Of a DNA stretch of 64,000 nt, positions 13,570-26,367 are shown in pieces. A program made the translations under genes and the position numbers. How positions within the stretch are numbered: the first letter of the stretch is position 1; the number at the start of each line of letters is the position of its first letter. A model generated the notes under the pieces. The model was not told the origin of the DNA and ran no database searches. It was given only the letters and a program-made list of their open reading frames with translations. This DNA comes from Rostrohypoxylon terebratum (Eukaryota > Ascomycota > Sordariomycetes > Xylariales > Hypoxylaceae), in assembly GCA_022497145.1 (NCBI GenBank), contig MU385859.1, forward strand, positions 248,001-312,000, in the 5' to 3' direction.

Positions 13570-16406
13570 CGCGATCTCTGCTGTTGGACAGACACACTGG
13601 CTTAAAGATTGAGCATTTGAAGGCCAAGAAATCTTTGATTGGGGATTGCACTTTAGGGGAGGTAAAATCTCTCGGCGCTGCCCATGAAGGAGACGTTCCT
13701 TTTATCTTCTGCTCTCTCACGACTTCATTTCGCTCGGTATCGAAGGTGGCGCAACGATTCACCATGAAAACCCTCGACTGCCTGGTTAGGCTGACAGGCC
13801 AAGCAGCTAACATGACCTCGAGACCAGGGAGCTGCATCTCTTGGTAGGGGTATCGACCCGCCCGCTTGCCATGATTGCAGAAGAGCTCCAGCAGCTGAAC
13901 ACTTTATTTTAATTAGCGGTCTCGGCATACTTCCGTGGACTTTGGGGAATCCACGTCGGTATGACTACCACAAGGCGAACCGAGCATCGTGGATATTCAC
14001 TTTTCATGATGATTCGGTAAAAAGGGTTCTTTGATGCGACTAGTTTTCAGCTGGAGCGTACTAAGCAATCTTCGGCAATTTTTAAGTTTCACCCCCAGCG
14101 TATAGGTTTCCTGTCGGTCCTGGATTGGGAATAAAAGGAAGCTTAGGTTCAACGGTTCTTGAGCTGAAAAGATCCCTGATTAGGCAAAAGCAATCGTCCG
14201 GAGATATAGTCACAGATTTTTACCCTCATCTGATGAGATGTCAAAAGGACTCAACGCTAGCGGCACCAGGACCCGCTAGGCTGACAACCGCGCTGGAGAA
14301 ATCTAAGCGAAAATAAGCAGTTAAAATTGACTGCCAAGGCCTAAAGACTCATTTCCTACTCGCCTCGTAAACTCCTGACTCGAGACACAAGCTCCTGTGA
14401 TAGTGGTCAGACTGGAAGAGCCCTGAGGTGGTTAGCAGGGAGTTTCGCCTACTTCAGTTGGTTATTCGTGACCTATGAGGATTCCTGTAAGTTACCATTC
14501 ACACTACTGTTGTCAATTCAACAAAGAATTTAGACAGCTTCTTAATATATCACCCGCTATTGCGGTTTGAAATTCTAGGTACTTATAGTCTTATATTTAT
14601 CCGGTATAAATTGAGGTATACTAATTTAGGGCAGAGCGTGAACTCTATGCCTTGCCCGATGTTTAGAGCGATCCCAACCATACTGAGAATATAGGGCTAA
14701 ACAATAGGAGACTTTTTACCTCGTGAGAGAGAGATTAATTGCAACGAGACGACACAAAAGACGGCGCGGTAGACCTAGTCAACGCGCTCTAGCACCGGAG
14801 TTAAGACGTGCTCGACTAACGCAAACCTAATTTTGAAGGATTCGCACTTGAAACACACATCTCGTATTCATTTTCATAGCAATTGCTATGGGTGGTAGCG
14901 GACGCTACTTGTATCAGACAAGACGATGTCGACGAACAGCACCAAAAAGTATCGCACAAGCGGGACATATACCTATAACTCGAAATCCTATACCGTTGCA
15001 TGGTCATGGAATGCGACGTCACCAAGTTAAAAGCAATGAATTGACACAATTGTAGATGCGATTAGGTTACCTGAGCTGCCGAGTTATTTGGTCTTGGATT
15101 ATCGGGTTCCATACAAAACAGTCTGAGATCTTCCGACATTACCCGGTGCTATCTATCACTTTCTCATCAAGGGATCGGCGGTCTACTTCGTACGATGTGT
15201 GGAATGGAAGAAGGCCATGATCCCCGGTGTTCCCACCTGGGTGCCCGACTTCCGGGTGGGACACTAGAAAAAGGACCACGCGCTCGGTGGCGTCCCTTAG
15301 CGCGGACGGACGGATTTCAACGATGAGAGATTGAAGTCGTTAAGCCAATTGGAAAAATTACCCTTGGAATTTTTTCTAAGCTTTGGACTCATGAGTAACC
15401 TGGTTGACTGGCCGGTGTCTTGTCCGGATATTTTCAATTAATAGAAGGAAGAAAAAAATATCTGGTAGGTGAGAATGGTATAATTACCTGTTTTTGCGGG
15501 GTGAGGTCATTCTTCTTAACAGAAGATGGATATGTTGGGTATATGGTCGCCACCAAGACCACCCACCGTGGTCTTGAATAACGGTGTGGCTTGTCACTCT
15601 CATTTGGCAAATTGATAGGAAAATTTTCCGTCGCGCCCCCTAACATTTGTCCACCTAGATAGTAAGATTGTGAATGCGTTGTATCTAGAAACTCGACTGA
15701 ACTGTATCTTCTATGGATGTCACACTATTACGCATCATCAGATATAAACGTATACGCTATCTTGAGGCGAGCCCGATTCTACCATACACTAAACCTTGGT
15801 GGAAGCAATTTTAGGAAGATGAAATTTCAACCTTAAATTCTCGCACCGAAGACTTCCCTTTCTGAGAAGTCTCATAATACCGCATCATATCGACCATGGC
15901 TAAACATAAGATCACTTCAGACGGGATCGGAAAGAAATCATGGGCTCAACTTATGACATTCTCGATGGACCGCACGGTCTATCAAAATTACTTGACAAAA
16001 AGGGGAGGAGAGCAGTTGTTAGACTGCGACCGTGATTTCACATCATGGGCGTGTTGTAGGCGGGAGACACTGAATAAACTCAAACATCGCAGCCCGCATA
16101 GAGCCTATTGTTTGAGTCTCACATACCACAGCTCACTTGAATGAGGAAGTAACCCATTTTTTGTCCACCAAGTCATGATGGCGGCCTTCGAGCTGATCAT
16201 CAGTCCGGAAGCATAGCTGAGTTGAGTTGTCACGACGCCAATTGAAACACGTCCATTTCATTCTCTAAGCCACCTACTTTCACAGATCCTACACCCCATT
16301 ATTTGCCTCTTTACGGATCATCTTTGACCTGTAGACTGAAGGCCAAGAGGCAGTGGCGGCGATAAGTTCACTTATAGGATACGGCTGAGCTCTTGATCAC
16401 ACCACA
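13570..16406. other. 2.8 kb intergenic, no gene recognised
   Basis: This stretch separates two divergently transcribed genes. The ORFs at 13347-13847 (+) and 13415-13837 (-) overlap the GPI gene in other frames or lie in its promoter and show no domain. The ORF at 15896-16144 (+) is equally featureless. I see no RNA gene or element. Confidence 0.55.
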
Positions 16407-18430
16407 ATGTCTAGATCAACAGTAGACGCTGCCGTTAACTCCCTTGACCAAACGCGATCATGGGAAGATAAGAATCTCTACGATATCGACCTCACCCAAA
16501 CCACCTTTGAGGTGCCCCCGACGGCCCCACCTCCCGGCGGCGATGAAGAGGCCGAATCGTACCCCACAGGTCTCAAGCTCTACCTCGTCATCCTCTCCCT
16601 CTGCCAGGCCGTCTTTCTCGTCGCTCTAGACCAGACCATCATCGCTCCCGCGCTCGGCGCCATCACCGACGAGTACCGCAGCATGAAGGACATCGGGTGG
16701 TACGGGAGCTCGTACATGCTGACGTCGACGGCGCTGCAGCCCTTCTTCGGCAAGATATACCGCATCTTCGACATCAAGTACTCCTTCCTAAGCGCCGTCG
16801 CCATCTTCGAAATAGGCAGCTTGATCTCCGCCGCAGCCGCGGACTCCGCCATCTTCATCGTCGGGCGTGCTGTGGCCGGGATGGGCACCGCGGGTCTGTT
16901 TTCCGGATCCATCGTCATACTCTCGTACGCCCTACCCTTACGGAAGCGTCCGTTCTTGTTCGGCATGTTCGGGTGCATGTGGGGGATCGCGTCGGTCGCT
17001 GGACCATTGCTCGGAGGGGCATTTACCGATCATCTTACCTGGAGGTGGTGTTTCTATATCAATTTGCCGATTGGAGGGTTGGCGATGGTCGTCGTTTTCT
17101 TCTTTCTGAATATCGCACGGGTGAACAATCCTGAAAACAAGACTTTGCGTGAAAGGGTTTTGGAGTTGGATCTGATAGGTGCCGTGGTTTTGATCCCGGC
17201 GATTATCATGTTTCTTCTGGCGCTTCACTGGGGAGGTGCCCAATACGCCGTATGTCTTTGATGAGCAGCCCTTTTGCGATTGCCTAAAGACGTGTTACTG
17301 ATTTGAGACATCATAGTGGAACGACAAACATATCGTTGGCCTATTCGTAGGTGCCAGTATCATGACTTTGATATTTGTAGGCATCGAGCACTACCAACAA
17401 GACAAGGGATTGCTACCGCCTCGATTCTTCAAGAATCGGAATTTGCTGTGCGCCATGATGGTAATCCTATCTGCAAACCTTCATATCAATCGGAACTTAC
17501 TGATATAGCCCACCGCAGTTTTCCCTTTTCTTTGGTGCGTCCTTCTTCCCCTTGATCTACTACCTCGGTGAGCACTTCATTCTATCTCCAGACCATCGCC
17601 ACGCAGAACCTGCCTTCTAACCCCTTCTAGCACTCTATTTCCAAGCCATCCAAGGCGACACCGCCGTCCACGCCGGCATAAAGCTTCTCCCGCTCCTCAT
17701 CGCCGTCGTCCTAAGCTCGGTCGTAAGCGGTGCCCTGATAACAGCAACGGGGTACTACAACCCCTTCATCCTCTTCGAGACAGCCCTAATCGCCATCGGC
17801 GCCGGCCTCATCACAACGCTCTCCCCCTCAACCCCCTCCGCCGCCTGGTTCGGGTACCTCGTGCTCGACGGCCTCGGCACCGGCGTCGGCTTCCAAGCCG
17901 GCGTGATCGTAACGCAGAACTCGCTCCCCCCGAGCGCCATCTCGCACGCGCTGATCCCCCAAGCGACGTCCAGCGTGAACTTCTTCCAATCCCTCGGCGG
18001 CGCCCTCTTTATCGCGATCTCGCACTCCGTCTTCCAAAACGGCTTCATCACCACGCTCGCCCAGCTCGCGCCGTCCCTCGACCCGGCGCTCTTCACCCAC
18101 AGCGGCGCGAGCCAGGTCCGCGAGGTGCTCGCCTCGCTGCGCCAGGAACACCTGCTGCGCACCGTGCTGGAAGCGTACATGGCGGGCCTGCGCCGCACGT
18201 TCTGCATCTCGTGCGGCGCGGCCGCGGCGGCGTTCGTGGCGGCGCTGGGGCTGCAGTGGAAGAAGATCGACGTGAATCGGGAGGATGCGGGGAAGGGCGT
18301 CATCGAGAGGAGCTTGTACGAGTACACGCGCGCGTGCACGCCGGCGCCTGAGTTCGATGCTTGGAATGAGGGCGCTGGGGAGTTGCACGCGGCGAAGTTG
18401 AGGAAGAAGAAGAAGAAGGGAGTCAGGTAA
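16407..18430 (+). CDS. MFS multidrug/toxin efflux transporter, DHA2 family (14 TM, 611 aa)
   Basis: Four exons: 16407-17249, 17317-17460, 17519-17567 and 17631-18430. The introns are 50-70 nt and the phases close. A ~55-residue cytoplasmic N-terminus precedes the first membrane segment. Family signatures are the D1-type motif LDQTIIAPALGAI (residue ~74), the motif-A-like loop after TM2, GRAVAGMGTAG, and the antiporter motif C GPLLGGAFTDH followed by WRWCFYINLPIGG. These place it with fungal drug:H+ antiporters such as aflatoxin or HC-toxin efflux pumps. It lies in the plasma membrane and exports hydrophobic compounds. The last exon is strongly GC-rich and ends in a Lys-rich tail (RKKKKKG). 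No biosynthetic gene lies beside it, so it is not obviously part of a metabolite cluster. Confidence 0.9.
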
Positions 18431-19005
18431 AGGTGGTTGGATGATTCATGGTCCTGGAATCTGGATGTTTGACAGCATTGGATATGCACTGGCATGGTTC
18501 TTCTGACTTAGATAGACTTAGATCAATGTTTTCTTGTTGCAATGAAGAAAACGAGGCGATACATCGTCACCATATTGTTGGAAGGATCATTACTGTTTTG
18601 ATATATCCATAACCCTACTGTAGGCCTCCATCAGTATGTGGCACATTACAAAGTAGGCATGGTGAAGGTCTGCGTCAAAATAGATTCATAAGAATGACGC
18701 GGAAATTCGTCCAACACACGCTGGTGTCCAGTAAGAGACGTTTTTCTCAATTCAACGCTCTACATCAATTTTTTTTCTACTCGCATCGCAATAAGACCAA
18801 ATCTCTCCTTACAACCAAACCTAGCTACATACAAGTCCAGGAAAGAACGTAAATGAATAAATCACCTCCAAGATAATTCCATCCAGAAGCATTCTGTCAT
18901 AACTCGACCAACCAAATTATAACCAACAAGATTCCCCTGCCAAATCCGATTTCCCTTCACTAGGTAGACCTACTCAACAGCGCTTCGTCCCATCGCACCA
19001 TAACC
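18431..19005. other. Convergent intergenic gap
   Basis: The 3' regions of the efflux transporter (+) and the Argonaute gene (-). It is AT-rich with a T run near 18770. No gene is seen. Confidence 0.5.
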
Positions 19006-22000
19006 TTATATGTAGTACATGGTGTCCCTCAGTCTTGGATGAACGTCCTTGAAAGGAACACCACCTGCAACACTAGTAGCGACGGATTGAGTATTCGATC
19101 GCTCAAAAGCCTCATGCATATAGACCCGTTGCCGGGTGCAGATGATATCTGCGTAATATGCCGGAGGGCAGATACTGACTGCCTTAGTAGCCCGACCAAA
19201 TAGATAACACATTTCATGTGTCAACGTCTGCAGACCATCGGCTGCTCCTGTTCCCTGATTAGAACGGAAAATTTCGTCTAATAGCACGGTATAATGAGCC
19301 GGTCGCGCGGTCCCTACATCATATCCTAGATTAGTATATGGTATAATTGTAAAGATAGAAGTGAGAGAGTACCTTGTAAGGCCGAATGGGCCGTGAGGAA
19401 GAAATCCCAGACCGTAGCCTGAGTGACTCCACGATCAACCACGGTTCCATTCTTGATATTCCGGGATGCAGTCATATGGTTTGGGTCCGTTGGATAAAAC
19501 CGTGTTTGATGACGCTTTACGGAGACAACTATTGAGATCTTCGGTGACTGCTTTGCTGGATATAAGGCAGTGCAAGCCGCTCGTATTGAAGGCAACTCCA
19601 GAGTTAGGACCTGGCTGAACTGGCCCTCGGAGACACCATCTCTAAAGATGAGGATATTCTGAGGAAGCTGGCCTTTGTTGTGCTTCCTCCAAAGGTTTAA
19701 GCGTTCGCCAAACTTTTCTTTGAGAAGGGCTTCATCAAGCATCTCCTTTTTCGAGTCTTGCGCCCAAGCTGCTGCAGGCCACTGACCAAGGTCTTGATCA
19801 ATGCTGGCAACTATTCCCACTAAACTTGGCAGACTATCTGCATTCCTCCCCAGATTGGTCGGATGCGTCACATCGTAGCCGACGACCATGGTTTTACCCT
19901 CCTTAATGAGGGGAATAGCGGTGCTTAGCTTGTGGTTGGCACCTCCCATCTTAAGATTTACCTTCAGTGCGACGTTGGCAAAGTACTGTAGTTGACTCTT
20001 GATAAAGTTGTTTTGCAAAACACAGACCGTGGGTATACCGAACTCAACATCGCCCAGACATTTGATAGCATTATATATCGACTCATCCGTCTTTCTTCCA
20101 GGGAGCACAACGAAGAGCATATCAGGGGGATCCTGCGAAAGCTTCCCAAACATGGGCCTTAATATATCCTTAGGGTTTGCGCCTCTCGGAATATACGCCT
20201 CGGCGGGTGGCTCGTACGGCCCTTGGGCTGGAATATTCAGACCTGTGGTCCTCATATGTTCAATAAATGCCTTCATGGAAGGCGTGACCTGGTCACTGGC
20301 GCTTCCATAATGCACCGTGAGGTACGTGAATTTGGAGATTGGCCGCCCAGGCTTGAGGACCTTGACTGACCTCATATTCCAGCCACCATCGGAAGTTTGG
20401 ATGTTTGTCTCCCGTCTCTTCATATTTAGGTAGGTGATGCTCGGCGGCACAAGTTCACGTCCTCGAACTGTCAAGAGTTCCTTGCCAGCAGTAACCTTAA
20501 ACTCCGTCTAGTGAAAATCAGTAATCAGGGACAAATCATACTATTGAGAGTTTGTCCTTACAAGCTTGGGGTTACCTTCAAGGCCCAGAACTTTACGACC
20601 GACAGTGCTCAAGGACGTCGCATTGGCCCAGGGCGATCGGCAAGCATGCAGAATCATATTGGCAGTTTCATCCGGGGTAGTTTTCCTCCCGAGAAGCTGC
20701 CCTTCAATCACTTGGCACAGTTCTGCAGGGAAGTATGTGGGTTTTTGTTGGCCACACTTAACCACTGGATACTTGTCGTTGGGTCGATATCCATACTCTG
20801 CGTAGCTCTTAGTATCAGCTTTGGGTTAAAAGGGTGGGAATACATACTCGCTAAATAATACTGCGATACAGTACAGTATTGCCCCGTCTTCAGACCAGGG
20901 GGAGCATCACCATTCAAATAGAATGAGACCTCTGAAGGTCCAGCGGCTTCACGCTTCACTTTGGGCCCATTCGTGATACCCTTGTTATCTTGCGGTGTCG
21001 CGATGCCTGTAATAAGCTTTTTGAAGATTTTTTCCTTCGAGCCCGGTACTCCCTTTTCGGCCATGATCCTAATTCTGGCACGAAGTCTTGACAGGAATTC
21101 ATTAAGACTTCTAGCGGGGTTGTTGAGACCGAAGTCATCCATCATTTTTGAAACTAGTCCCGAAGGACGGAACACACCGTGGGTGACGTTTGCATTCAGT
21201 AGCAGACGACCCGTCGCAGGTCGAGCGCTCTGGAAATATCCACGGACGAGAGTGTTGAAATCTGGGGAGCCCAATGAGTTCTTCTCCGACTCCATATCCA
21301 AAGGAAAGTATCGGCTGCGACCCACGGAGCCGACTTTGTCGTTGCTTCTAGCCCAAAATCCAGTGATTATGCCAAGAGCGTCGATGGCGTCTGAAAAGCG
21401 GGGGAATTTTCGGTCCTCGCTAGGCGGCGCCTGCATCGAACGAATATAAGATCTCAGGGCATCCATGTTGACGTCAGGCTGACTGTCAAACTTAACATCC
21501 CAGATCTCCTCTCTTCCCTCCTCAGTATATCTTACTGTAACTTTTTTCTCGTCAGGTAATTTGAGAGGGGAGAGGGAAACAACTTGTCCCTTAAATTCCG
21601 TCGCATACGAGATTCCCTTAGCAACTTCATCCAAGGCCAACTGGATGATGGAGCGGAGTTTCATCCCTTTGGCTTCAATCTTTTTCTTATCGTCTTTCTC
21701 CTTGCCCTTGCCATTGCCCTTGCCTTTTGCCGTAGGTTTTTCCTTGGGTGGTTCGGTACCCTCTTTTCTCTCCGGCTCTTTTTTTTCAGTTTTTATAGCG
21801 TAACTATATAACGATGGTGTCTTCACATCCAACGCGAAGTAATTGGTCCACAATACAACCTCAGTACCTTTAGTACCGTACGCCGGCCTGACGGGTAGAA
21901 AATCGTCAGCCCGTGGTGTCGAGGTCTTAGACACCTGGAGGGAAGCCATTTTGGCCGCCATGCCCATGTCCTTGAGAATGTTGTCCTCCATTTGACTGAC

Positions 22001-22372
22001 AGCCGGGTCCGGTCGAGGTACAGCATTCTCTCTACAATTTGTCAGTGCTGATTTAATAATAATTGGATATACTTCAACTTACTCGAAGACTCTATCCTCG
22101 TTCGCAAATTTATCCCCACGGCCCCGACCACCGCCTCGACCACCCCGGAAATCTCCTCTGCCCCGTCCCCCCCCTCCCCCCCCTCCCCCCCCTCCTCCAC
22201 GAAAGTCACCACCGCCTCGGCCACCACGGCCGCCACGGTTTTCACCGCCGTAGCCTACTCCGGAGAACGTAGCACCACCACCACCCCCACGTCCTCCAGA
22301 GAAATCTCCCCTTCCCCTTCCCCTGCCACGGTCACCACCACCACGACCTCTGCCTCTACCACGGTCCGCCAT
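19006..22372 (-). CDS. Argonaute, QDE-2/AGO type, slicer-competent (1050 aa)
   Basis: Five exons on the minus strand: 22372-22083, 22031-20848, 20797-20562, 20507-19373 and 19313-19006. All phases close. Residues 1-97 are an RGG/GGG-rich disordered tail. The N and L1 domains follow, then PAZ (roughly 350-540, with the run YYLAKYG) and PIWI (about 650-1010). The catalytic tetrad is complete: Asp in VVGYDVTHP (~782), Glu in KKEMLDE (~825), Asp in IFRDGVSEGQ (~860) and His in RPAHYTVLLDE (~955). The protein ends in MYYI, as Argonautes do. It binds small RNAs and cleaves complementary RNA in quelling-type RNA silencing. It is expected in the cytoplasm or perinuclear region. A poly-G coding tract in exon 1 (near 22165-22197) is notable. 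No other silencing gene is adjacent. Confidence 0.95.
22161..22200 (-). repeat. G-run tract in the Argonaute N-terminal coding region
   Basis: On the coding strand three runs of about eight G are separated by single A residues and flanked by shorter G runs. The tract encodes uninterrupted glycine in the RGG tail. It could fold into a G-quadruplex in mRNA and is prone to slippage that would shift the frame. Confidence 0.8.
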
Positions 22373-25300
22373 GGTAATAGGTCCAAAGGACGGAGAAAGG
22401 AGAACGTAGTGTGTTAATTTTTGCTCGGGGAGATGGGTATGTCCGGTTGCGCGCGGCGAAAAAGTTTGCCACGGAGATGGATTGACGGTCCTATTAAAGA
22501 GTCATAAGCTACCGAGCTTCATAGCTGGTTTACTGGGTGTGTATTTGGCAAGAACGAACAGATTATGAATTGGCTGGCAGTGTAGATAGGTATGTAGAAT
22601 ATCTATATTTATATAGGAACAGTATGGGGTTGTACGTGTATGTGATGGTTTTTTAACCACTTGTGATGGACAGTGTCCTGCAAACAAATAGGCCACAGCT
22701 GGAAAAAGAATGCTTGTAGGTAGTTGGCTTGCTAAAGCGACAAAGTTGTTTGGCTACCTAAGGTAGCATAAAAGATGTAGGGGACATAAGACTACTGCAA
22801 GAGGGCGTTGAATTGACAAGTTAGTTACATACCAGATTTATTGGTGATATAGTTGAATATTGGGCGTTAGCTCTAAGGCTTGTTGGCTGTTGACTGTTGG
22901 TCGTAACGTCGTGGGGTAAAAGCAAACAAACGGCAACCTTTCAAGTTCCCGAAGACTGTCTCGTTGATGTGGATTCTGTGCAATGCAAGACGGGATCTTG
23001 GAGTGAAATCGATCGACCAAGATGCTCAAACGAGATAAATGAGGCTTAGATGGCGTGGGCGTGAGTGGGTTTCTCCAAGTCTCAAGATGCTCTGGAGTCT
23101 GAGGTGTCAAAGGATCCCGTCGAGACTCAACGAAGTAACCTGAATTTCCTGAAATAAACAAGATATCACCCAAGATACTCAAGATATTCAAGATACCTAA
23201 GCAATTGATGTTTCCAAAATGATGAACAATAGAATGACATATATTTTAGGGTCTTCATACAACTTCTGACAATAAAGATGATAGAAGAGAAAGGAAAAAA
23301 GAAGAGAATAGAGGGGGATATAAGAGTTAGACCCACCCTGCCAACGGTAGTGACAAGGATCAACCAACTGAAGATATTCAGGTACATGCAAGTACATTTC
23401 CTTAGGTACCTAGGTACCTACATGTACGTTTATTGTTTTTTTTAAGGTATTGTGCAGGTCACACAAACTACCCACCATTCGCTACTCGTTTTGCAAACGG
23501 ATGAACAGATCAAAGTGCTCATTTCTCCTTTTTCCCGTTTCCCCCCCTCCAGTCAAGTTGATCAAGAAAAATGTGATGAGTTTTATTTTACTTTTCGATC
23601 TTTATCGAAAATTATGAGCGGTGAAAGGGTCCAAGTAGTTGGCATTTGAACCGATCGTCAAGCTACTTGCCATTTATGGTTTGGCGGAACAGGCGTGCTG
23701 CATAAGGTTTGCGTCCCGCGATTTTGGTACGGCACCCTTGTCTTAGCTATCTACACCATCTACACCTAGCATCCTGCCCTATGTGGCGTCTTCAGCTATA
23801 TCCTGCATGAGGCATGAGGGGGGGAAGAGACGTCACCACACTAGAAGTTTCCGAGTGGTGAGGGGAACCGAAATTCACATCATTCCATTGAATCTACAAA
23901 TTTGATAAAGCGAGTACCTGAGCAAGTAGAACAGGTAGGCATTACTAGCTGGAGGTAAACATCCCTAGGTCTTAGGCAGTTGACGGTTGTGCTAGTAAGT
24001 GGTAGGTACTAAGTAAGTAAGTCGCTGGTTTTCATTTCACAAAATAATGAAGCCTTATGCCATCCATACCATATATTTTATTTCCAATAGTTGCGTCACA
24101 TCCACCTGTCAACAGATTGGCTGATTGGCCACACAACTTTCAACAGAGTCAAATCAATAATATCCATGGATGAATATGAAAGCTCTCAAGTTCACCCACA
24201 TATGATGATGACAGATGTATTGGTCATGTACAGATTATCAGTGATGACTTCTCTATTTAAAAAAATGACATGTCTCTTTTAAGCTGCAAAAACAGCGAAA
24301 CCCTGCCAGGACTCGTCTCTAATCAACTTACGAGTGAGTCACTTTAACTGGGTAGGCTGGCGGACAACAACCAGGATTCAAGAGATGTAAGGAAACCCGA
24401 GTACCTACCGATATACATAACCAATGAACCAATGGTACTAGTAGTGGTGCTGTCGAGAGTGATTGTAGACAGCACCAGTAGATAGATGATATGGCAAGTA
24501 TGTGATCGGAAGTAGCGTTCTGAGTCATTATCCTGTCTGGAACATATGGTATAAGATTGCGACATGCTTGCTTGAGACTAAAAACAGACTTGTTTTTTTC
24601 TTACAGCTCACAAAACAAGTTTTGCATGTGTAACGGTTAACCCATACTCAGTAGTTGCCTAAATGATTGCTTAGGTCCCTACCGAGTAGGTTAGAGAGAC
24701 AGGTAGGTAACTACCTATCTGTTAGGTGCCTAATTTTCTTCAATGTTACCTCCAGGGCTACATAGTAGTAGTTGGGCAAGTAGTTTGTAGCTTTGTATCA
24801 GCCTCAACCATCCGTCAAGTAGCCCTACGTCAACCTGGCACTGGCCATTCGTATGCATTAGGTATGCAGACAGGCAGACTAAGGTCACTCCATAATTTAT
24901 TCTCAAGTCACAGATGCGCAGACAATGTCTTAACGAACTGGGAAGAGCCTCTCATTGGAGGCCAAGAACCGTCCTCACATACCAGAGTCAGGGCTTCCCT
25001 AATAGTTGGGCGACACGTAAAAGTTTTGAGCCTAAATCATCTTCGACCCTCCCAACAACCATCCGGGATCCTAGTCAGTTTCTCGTATCTTCCAGCAGCA
25101 GTGAAAGGTGGAGAAGAGTTACATATAAGCAGTCGTTGCGCGGTTGCGCGATTGCGCATTTCGGTTCAACCGCACCCCGTGGGGATGTACTATGTAAGAT
25201 ATTACCGGATCGGCCCGCGTTGCACGCCATCGATCTCCACCATCGCTGGGCTGTGAAAGCTACGGAAATATTCACTCAACCACACAAACTGCTATATATG

Positions 25301-26367
25301 TACTTAGGTATCCTCGAGCATTATGTTTATGTAGAAAGAAAAAGTGCGAGATTAGGGCTGATTGCACGTGCCGCTCGAATCAAGCAAGACAAAGAAGAAA
25401 TTGATGTAATGCAACGCCTCTATGCATCTGAGTATTATTCTTACTGGCTCGGCACTCGCCTTAGAAGCGTGCATGTCCTGTTCCTGTTGCATGAAGCTCC
25501 TGCGAACGGAAGGAATGTTGGTGGGTCCCATAGGTAGTCAGCCACTCTGCCACTCCGGTCACCGTTTGACCTAGGTCCTATGGTCCTATGTAGCGATGTA
25601 GGGTACTTGCTGGTGGCGTGATATGTCGGTAGCCTACCTACATTAAAGAGACACCTCACCTACCTTATACCCCTGGATGCATATGTCATAGGATATCTTT
25701 CTTTTATATCTAGGTCCTAGGTACCTAGGCTTGCACATAGATGCCAGTAAGGTTTCAGTGAAATTCGTGCAGTGACTAGGTAGGAATTTCCCAGAAGATC
25801 TGTTCCCTGCTACCGCGTATCTCGTAATTACCAAAACACTCAACGCTGAAGCCTAGGCCCTAGGCACCTCTACTCGGTATTAAGGATTCGTCGTGGGAAA
25901 ATGATGGGACAATTAGGTACTTCAGAACACTCGAAAAGAATACTCTAGTCAAAATGAATTGTAAGGCTTGAGGGGGTCAATTAAATTGAGGACACACAGC
26001 GGTTGAAGTTTCAGATATCGAGATTCACGTCTGTTTAGCTGCAGAAATGGAATTGGGGAATTGGCTGTGGCAGTTTGAGTCTTGAGACTTCGAGTCGTTT
26101 AGAACTCTAGACTTTAGTCTTTAGATCTATGGAAGCCACTGTGCACTCGGCCGAACCTAAACGAGCAGTAGAGCCCTAAAGTTTCCTATTGTGGTAACTA
26201 ATATTGTACCTAATTTCGAAGACGATTCAGCCAATAGAGGGGTAGCTGCGATCGGCACAACATCGGAGCTCCGTAACTACCTTTTTGAATTTTTGTAATT
26301 TTTGCACTACGTACCTATATATACTATGACTTGTCAGCAACTCGACATGTTCGGTTCTCCCGGAACA
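22373..26367. other. 4 kb gene-poor stretch
   Basis: No supported gene. The overlapping plus-strand ORFs at 24726-25256 (176 codons) and 24914-25537 (207 codons) show no domain, signal or splice continuity. The minus-strand ORFs near 22840-23400 are low-complexity. Palindromic TAGGTACCTA repeats occur at 23403-23420 and 25711-25729. The left end is the Argonaute promoter and the right end leads into the tRNA-Lys gene. Confidence 0.5.
23403..23420. repeat. Tandem TAGGTACCTA palindrome
   Basis: Two overlapping copies of the 10-bp palindrome TAGGTACCTA. The same motif and its CCTAGG variants recur in most intergenic gaps of this window and are absent from the coding exons I read. Confidence 0.7.

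Noticed and set aside
13347..13847. 166-codon (+) and 140-codon (-) ORFs
   Set aside because: They overlap the GPI-protein gene start and its promoter in other frames and have no recognisable features.
17755..18495. 246-codon minus-strand ORF
   Set aside because: It is antisense to the last, GC-rich exon of the DHA2 transporter, whose protein and splice sites are clear. High third-position GC opens the antisense frame.
24201..24260. C-box-like TGATGA motifs suggesting a box C/D snoRNA
   Set aside because: No convincing D box or terminal stem could be placed around them.
24726..25537. Two overlapping plus-strand ORFs of 176 and 207 codons
   Set aside because: They use different frames over the same DNA and show no domain, signal peptide, compositional bias or splice continuity. 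Open frames of this size can arise by chance in a 4-kb gap.
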